Shown here: positions 51,772 to 55,203 of the stretch, in pieces
How the letters are laid out: the number at the start of each line of letters is the position of its first letter
Numbering within the stretch: position 1 is the stretch's first letter
Source of the DNA: Alphaproteobacteria bacterium
GTDB taxonomy: Bacteria; Pseudomonadota; Alphaproteobacteria; CAAGCB01; CAG-977
Reading direction: 5' to 3'
NCBI GenBank assembly: GCA_017480385.1
Contig: JAFVAT010000028.1
Coordinates: 133,936 to 189,138, forward strand
Length of the DNA stretch: 55,203 bases
Made by a program: the position numbers and the translations under genes
Notes under the pieces: model-generated
The model's input: the letters and a program-made list of their open reading frames with translations, nothing else
Database searches by the model: none
What the model was told of the DNA's origin: nothing

Positions 51772-54183
51772 ATGGACGCTTCTGTTCAAGAAAAAGTATA
51801 TCCCTTACTGCCCTTGCGGGATATTGTCATCTTTCCGCACATGATCGTACCGTTGTTTGTCGGACGTGAAAAATCCGTCAAAGCATTGGATATGGCCATG
51901 AACGATGACAGACAAATTGTTCTGTTAACACAAAAAGACCCGACTTTGGACAATCCTGAGGCAAACGATATGTATACGGTCGGCACAATGGGCTCCGTTG
52001 TTCAGCTGCTGCGTTTGCCGGATGGAACAGTCAAAGCTTTGGTAGAGGGTGTCAAACGCGTTAAAATTAAACAATTTACAGATACGGGAACGTGTTTTGA
52101 AGCTCAAACAGAGGATTTGACCGATAAGATCAGCACAAAAGACGATATCAATGCCTTTATGCGTTCTTTAATGGCGCAATTTGAAGAATATGTCCGGCTG
52201 AACAAAAAAATTCCGCCGGAAATTTTGCTGTCTATTGGACAGATTGAAGACCCGTCCAAGCTGGCCGACGTGGTGGCGTCCCATTTATCGTTAAAGCTGG
52301 CGGACAGACAAAACCTGCTTGAAACGCAGAATGTCTTTACCCGTCTGGAATTGCTGTTCGGTTATATTGAATCCGAAATGGGCGTTCTTCAGGTGGAAAA
52401 GAAAATCCGCCGCCGCGTCAAAAAGCAAATGGAAAAGTCTCAGCGCGACTATTATCTGAACGAACAGATGAAGGCGATTCAGAAAGAGCTGGGGGACGAA
52501 GACGGATCGGCCGAATTGGACGAGCTGGAAGCTAAAATTAAAAAGACGAAAATGTCGGCTGAGGCGAAAAACAAGGCTCATTCCGAACTGAAAAAACTGC
52601 GTCATATGAGCCCGATGTCTTCTGAAGCAACCGTTATTCGGAATTATCTGGATTGGCTGTTGGATTTGCCGTGGGGAAAAAAGACGCCTATCCAGACGGA
52701 CTTAAAGAAAGCTGAGGAAATCTTGGACGAAGACCACTACGGATTAGAAAAGGTCAAAGAACGCATTTTGGAATATTTGGCCGTTCAAAAGAAAACAAAA
52801 TCTGTCAATGGCCCGATTTTGTGTTTGGTCGGCCCTCCCGGCGTAGGAAAAACGTCTTTGGGAGAATCTATCGCACGCGCAACGGGACGCAAGTTTGTCC
52901 GCGCTTCTTTAGGCGGTATGCGTGACGAAGCGGAAATCCGCGGTCATCGCAGGACCTATGTCGGTTCCATGCCCGGTAAAATTATTCAAAGCATCAAAAA
53001 AGTTAAAACGCGCAACCCGTTGTTTTTGCTTGATGAAATTGACAAATTAGGCGCGGATTGGCGCGGCGATCCCTCTTCTGCTTTGCTGGAAGTCTTGGAT
53101 CCGGCGCAAAATTCGACTTTCAATGATCACTACTTGGAAATCGATTACGATTTGTCTGATGTCATGTTTATCACGACGGCAAATTCCTTAAAGATGCCTC
53201 GTCCCTTGCTGGACCGTATGGAAATTATCCGGATCGCCGGCTATACCGAAGATGAAAAAGTCGAAATAGCCAAGCGCCATTTGATCAAAAAGCAGCGTAA
53301 GGCCGCCGGCTTGACAGAAAAAGAATGGACAATCAGCGAAGAAGCTCTGCGTTCTTTGGTGCGTTTATACACGCGGGAATCCGGCGTGCGCAACTTGGAC
53401 CGCGCTTTGGCGGGATTAGCGCGCAAAGCGGCAAAAGAACTGATGACGACAAAGAAAAAATCCGTCAATGTGACAGAACGCAACTTGAAAAAGTATGCCG
53501 GAGTGCCCGTATATACTTACGGCGTTGCGGAAAAGCAGGACCAAGTCGGCGTCACCACCGGTTTGGCGTGGACGGAAGTCGGCGGAGAAATCCTGTCGAT
53601 AGAAGCAGTCATGATGCCGGGTCATGGCCGTGTCACGCAAACAGGGCAGCTGGGGGATGTCATGAAAGAATCCATTGCCGCAGCCCGGTCGTTTGTTCGT
53701 TCTCATGCTGTTGCTTTTGGAATCCGTCCGGATTTGTTTGATAAACGCGATATCCATATTCATGTTCCGGAAGGCGCTACGCCGAAAGACGGTCCGTCAG
53801 CCGGTATTGCCATGTGCACTTCTCTTGTATCGGCGATGACAGGCATTCCTGTTTCCAAGGATATCGCGATGACCGGAGAAATCACTTTATTAGGCAAAGT
53901 TCTCCCGATCGGCGGACTGAAGGAAAAGCTGCTGGCAGCTCTACGCGCAGGCATAAAAACGGTTTTGATCCCGCAGGACAATAAGAAAGATCTGGAAGAA
54001 ATTCCTGACAATGTCAAGGAAGGACTGACGATTATTCCCGTTTCCACAGCAGAAGAAGTGTTAAAGCGAGCTTTAATTCGTCCATTAGTGCCGATTGAAT
54101 GGAATGAAGAGGAAGAAAATAAATCCAAGCCAAACCTTTTAGAACAGGAAGAAGAAACTGAAGAAAAGATTCGCTGTCATTAA
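51772..54183 (+). CDS. lon: ATP-dependent protease La (Lon)
   Basis: Lon degrades misfolded and regulatory proteins. The 803-residue protein has the LonN substrate domain (residues about 8-200), coiled-coil region with KMEKSQRDYYLNEQMKAI wording near residue 230, AAA+ domain with Walker A GPPGVGKTS near residue 355, and the protease domain with catalytic Ser in PKDGPSAGIAM (near residue 676) and Lys in LGKVLPIGGLKEK. I chose ATG 51772 because GAGGTGAT, a near-perfect ribosome-binding site, ends four bases upstream; the GTG at 51763 lies inside it. Confidence 0.97.
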   Translation: MDASVQEKVYPLLPLRDIVIFPHMIVPLFVGREKSVKALDMAMNDDRQIVLLTQKDPTLDNPEANDMYTVGTMGSVVQLLRLPDGTVKALVEGVKRVKIKQFTDTGTCFEAQTEDLTDKISTKDDINAFMRSLMAQFEEYVRLNKKIPPEILLSIGQIEDPSKLADVVASHLSLKLADRQNLLETQNVFTRLELLFGYIESEMGVLQVEKKIRRRVKKQMEKSQRDYYLNEQMKAIQKELGDEDGSAELDELEAKIKKTKMSAEAKNKAHSELKKLRHMSPMSSEATVIRNYLDWLLDLPWGKKTPIQTDLKKAEEILDEDHYGLEKVKERILEYLAVQKKTKSVNGPILCLVGPPGVGKTSLGESIARATGRKFVRASLGGMRDEAEIRGHRRTYVGSMPGKIIQSIKKVKTRNPLFLLDEIDKLGADWRGDPSSALLEVLDPAQNSTFNDHYLEIDYDLSDVMFITTANSLKMPRPLLDRMEIIRIAGYTEDEKVEIAKRHLIKKQRKAAGLTEKEWTISEEALRSLVRLYTRESGVRNLDRALAGLARKAAKELMTTKKKSVNVTERNLKKYAGVPVYTYGVAEKQDQVGVTTGLAWTEVGGEILSIEAVMMPGHGRVTQTGQLGDVMKESIAAARSFVRSHAVAFGIRPDLFDKRDIHIHVPEGATPKDGPSAGIAMCTSLVSAMTGIPVSKDIAMTGEITLLGKVLPIGGLKEKLLAALRAGIKTVLIPQDNKKDLEEIPDNVKEGLTIIPVSTAEEVLKRALIRPLVPIEWNEEEENKSKPNLLEQEEETEEKIRCH

Positions 54184-54219
54184 AGTAATTGCTTCAGTTA
54201 AAACTTAAAAATTTCAGAT

Positions 54220-54249
54220 AAAAGCTCTCTGCAAAAAGGGGGCTTTTAT
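54220..54249 (+). terminator. intrinsic terminator after lon
   Basis: AAAAGCTCT pairs with GGGGCTTTT (two G-T pairs) around a loop of about nine bases, followed by ATTTGTTT. It begins 36 bases after the lon stop. The rest of the 338-base gap to hupB is AT-rich and holds only the hupB promoter region. Confidence 0.7.
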
Positions 54250-54428
54250 TTGTTTGAAATTACTTTTTTTCAGCGATTCGAAATAGATAAGTCACTTTAT
54301 ATATTTAAAACCGCCCTATTTTCTCCAAATAATAGATATTGCTTTATATTTACACGCATTCATATATATTTCTTTTTTCATTTTTTCTAAAAAAGGAGCA
54401 AAAAAGGGAAAAAAAGCTTATTCTTCTA

Positions 54429-54457
54429 TTGACTGAATAAAGATCGGCGTTTTAAAC
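54429..54457 (+). promoter_or_regulatory. possible hupB promoter
   Basis: TTGACT (54429-54434) and TTAAAC (54452-54457) are separated by 17 bases, about 65 bases before the hupB start. The -35 is good but the -10 is weak. Confidence 0.42.
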
Positions 54458-54521
54458 TTTCCTTTAGATTCGTTGTTGAATCTGAGTTTTGTCTTTTAAT
54501 TTTAATAGAGGGAGCCCTCAC

Positions 54522-54794
54522 GTGAATAAGAACGATCTCGTAGCTGAAGTTGCTAAAAATACCGGTTTATCTAAAACGGACGCCAGCAAGTCTGTTGACG
54601 CGTTGTTGAATGCTGTTACCGGCGCTTTGAAAAAAGGTGACGAAGTCCGTTTGGTTGGCTTTGGTACCTTCAGCATTGCTCAGCGTGCTGCGACCGAAGG
54701 CCGCAATCCTCGCACCGGTGCGAAAATCAACATTCCGGCTTCTAAACAGCCGAAATTCAAAGCCGGCAAAGGTTTAAAGGACGCTGTAAATTAA
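54522..54794 (+). CDS. hupB: DNA-binding protein HU
   Basis: HU is the main small nucleoid protein. The 90-residue protein reads (M)NKNDLVAEVAKNTGLSKTDA at the start, with the HU arm signature VGFGTFSIAQRAATEGRNPRTGAKINIPASK and the ending KFKAGKGLKDAVN. The start is GTG at 54522, with AGAGGGAG seven bases upstream; the in-frame extension upstream is not conserved HU sequence. It follows lon, as in many alpha- and gammaproteobacteria. Confidence 0.97.
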   Translation: MNKNDLVAEVAKNTGLSKTDASKSVDALLNAVTGALKKGDEVRLVGFGTFSIAQRAATEGRNPRTGAKINIPASKQPKFKAGKGLKDAVN

Positions 54795-54817
54795 TAGCGA
54801 ACCTTGGTTCTTAAAGA

Positions 54818-54852
54818 CAGGCGGTGTGCAATTTGCAGCCGCTTGTTTTTTT
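54818..54852 (+). terminator. intrinsic terminator after hupB
   Basis: CAGGCGG pairs with CCGCTTG (one G-T pair), with an inner TGCAA / TTGCA helix, followed by seven T. It starts 24 bases after the hupB stop. Confidence 0.85.
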
Positions 54853-54895
54853 GCTTGTTATTCGAAAATAAATCTTGTATAAGATTTTTCGTTAT

Positions 54896-54972
54896 GGGCG
54901 ACTAGCTCAGCTGGTTAGAGCATCTCGTTTACACCGAGAGGGTCTGCGGTTCGAATCCGTAGTCGCCTACCA
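54896..54972 (+). tRNA. tRNA-Val (anticodon TAC)
   Basis: A 77-nt cloverleaf: acceptor GGGCGAC / GTCGCCT (one G-U pair), D arm TAGCTCAGCTGGTTAGAGC, anticodon stem TCTCG / CGAGA around TTTACAC (TAC, reads GUA), T arm CTGCGGTTCGAATCCGTAG, encoded CCA. Its 3' half is partly copied in inverted orientation in the repeats downstream. Confidence 0.96.
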
Positions 54973-55007
54973 ATAAAAAACACCCCGTCTGGGGTGTTTT
55001 TTATTGG
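54970..55007 (+). terminator. intrinsic terminator of tRNA-Val
   Basis: A 17-bp perfect stem runs from the CCA end of the tRNA (CCAATAAAAAACACCCC) through a 4-base GTCT loop to GGGGTGTTTTTTATTGG, with an internal T-run. The stem includes two bases of the encoded CCA. Confidence 0.88.
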
Positions 55008-55014
55008 TTAGAAG

Positions 55015-55203
55015 ACTTGGATTTGAACCGCAAGCGGTTCGGTGAGCGCAGCGAACGTCGCGCAGGACGTAGTCCGAGCGACCGGCCTGACCGGTGAGCA
55101 ACGCGAGCAATCGTAGTCGCCTTTTTTATTCTTAAATACTTGGATTTGAACCGCAGACCCTCTCGGTGAGCGCAGCGAACGTCGCACAGGACGTAGTCCG
55201 AGC
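55015..55203. repeat. tRNA-Val-derived tandem repeat, continuing past the window
   Basis: Two copies of a roughly 66-base unit begin at 55015 and 55138. Each starts ACTTGGATTTGAACCGCA, then GGTGAGCGCAGCGAACGTCG, and ends GGACGTAGTCCGAGC. In the second copy the segment from ATTTGAACCG to CTCGGTG is the reverse complement of the tRNA-Val T arm, variable loop and anticodon stem, with a single mismatch in the T loop. Between the copies, TCGTAGTCGCC resembles the tRNA 3' end. No protein gene is visible here. The second copy is cut by the window edge. Confidence 0.65.

Noticed and set aside
55015-55203. CRISPR or second tRNA gene at the window end
   Set aside because: The repeats resemble part of tRNA-Val in inverted orientation but cannot fold into a full cloverleaf, and spacer structure is absent.

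Overview
The window comes from an alphaproteobacterial chromosome with moderate GC (judged by eye, not computed). I infer this from gene order and families: the ChvI-ChvG-HprK-RapZ-EIIA-HPr-EI cluster, the phoH-ybeY-lnt block beside miaB, aroA-cmk with a nearby rpsA, a TIGR02300-type acidic zinc-ribbon protein, the 41-residue zinc-free type of ribosomal protein L36, and the tig-clpP-clpX-lon-hupB order. It looks like an uncultured Rhodospirillales-like lineage with a compact genome. I cannot name the species.

Layout. 1-6.8 kb: an RluE-type pseudouridine synthase (cut by the window edge), a secreted protein, a TatD nuclease, a lipoprotein hydrolase, an unusual aquaporin, a kinase-like/ATPase fusion, GMP reductase and a cation efflux protein. 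7-13.8 kb: a DnaJ-type chaperone, fabI, aroC, sppA, an OmpA-like lipoprotein coupled to a lipoprotein hydrolase, and a small lysine-rich protein. 13.8-17.3 kb: yfgM-like, bamB and der as one reverse-strand operon for outer-membrane and ribosome assembly. 17.4-19.5 kb: small envelope proteins and rlmN. 19.6-26.8 kb: a tightly coupled forward operon in which an envelope-stress two-component system (ChvI/ChvG) leads into a regulatory phosphotransferase chain (HprK, RapZ, EIIA, HPr, EI) and a membrane-anchored ankyrin protein. 26.8-34.7 kb: the reverse-strand phoH-ybeY-lnt block with a tiny lipoprotein coupled to lnt, plus miaB, a Sel1-repeat protein and the TIGR02300 protein. A forward-strand, nonsense-interrupted gene for a putative HExxH protein sits between phoH and miaB.

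34.7-42.8 kb: aroA and cmk, then about 4.2 kb of accessory DNA before rpsA. The accessory stretch holds a DUF2442 gene with a truncated DUF4160 partner, a 22-bp imperfect duplication of the cmk 3' end, a NotI-family restriction endonuclease with its cytosine-5 methyltransferase, repeated operator-like palindromes, a small helix-turn-helix gene and a deoxyinosine-type DNA glycosylase. rpsA has its own good sigma-70-type promoter. 42.8-47.6 kb: a PEGA-type lipoprotein, an NhaC-type antiporter, a lipoprotein, rpmJ (promoter spanned by a perfect inverted repeat), an RluD-family synthase and a small membrane protein. 47.7-55.2 kb: tRNA-Thr and tRNA-Leu, the tig-clpP-clpX-lon-hupB proteostasis block, tRNA-Val, and repeated DNA derived from the 3' half of tRNA-Val that runs off the window end.

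Most of the window is core chromosome. The parts most worth a second look are the cmk-rpsA accessory island, the interrupted HExxH gene between phoH and miaB, the palindromic rpmJ promoter, the lnt-coupled mini-lipoprotein and the tRNA-derived repeats. I found no CRISPR array, no insertion sequence, no integrase and no complete novel multi-gene defence system.
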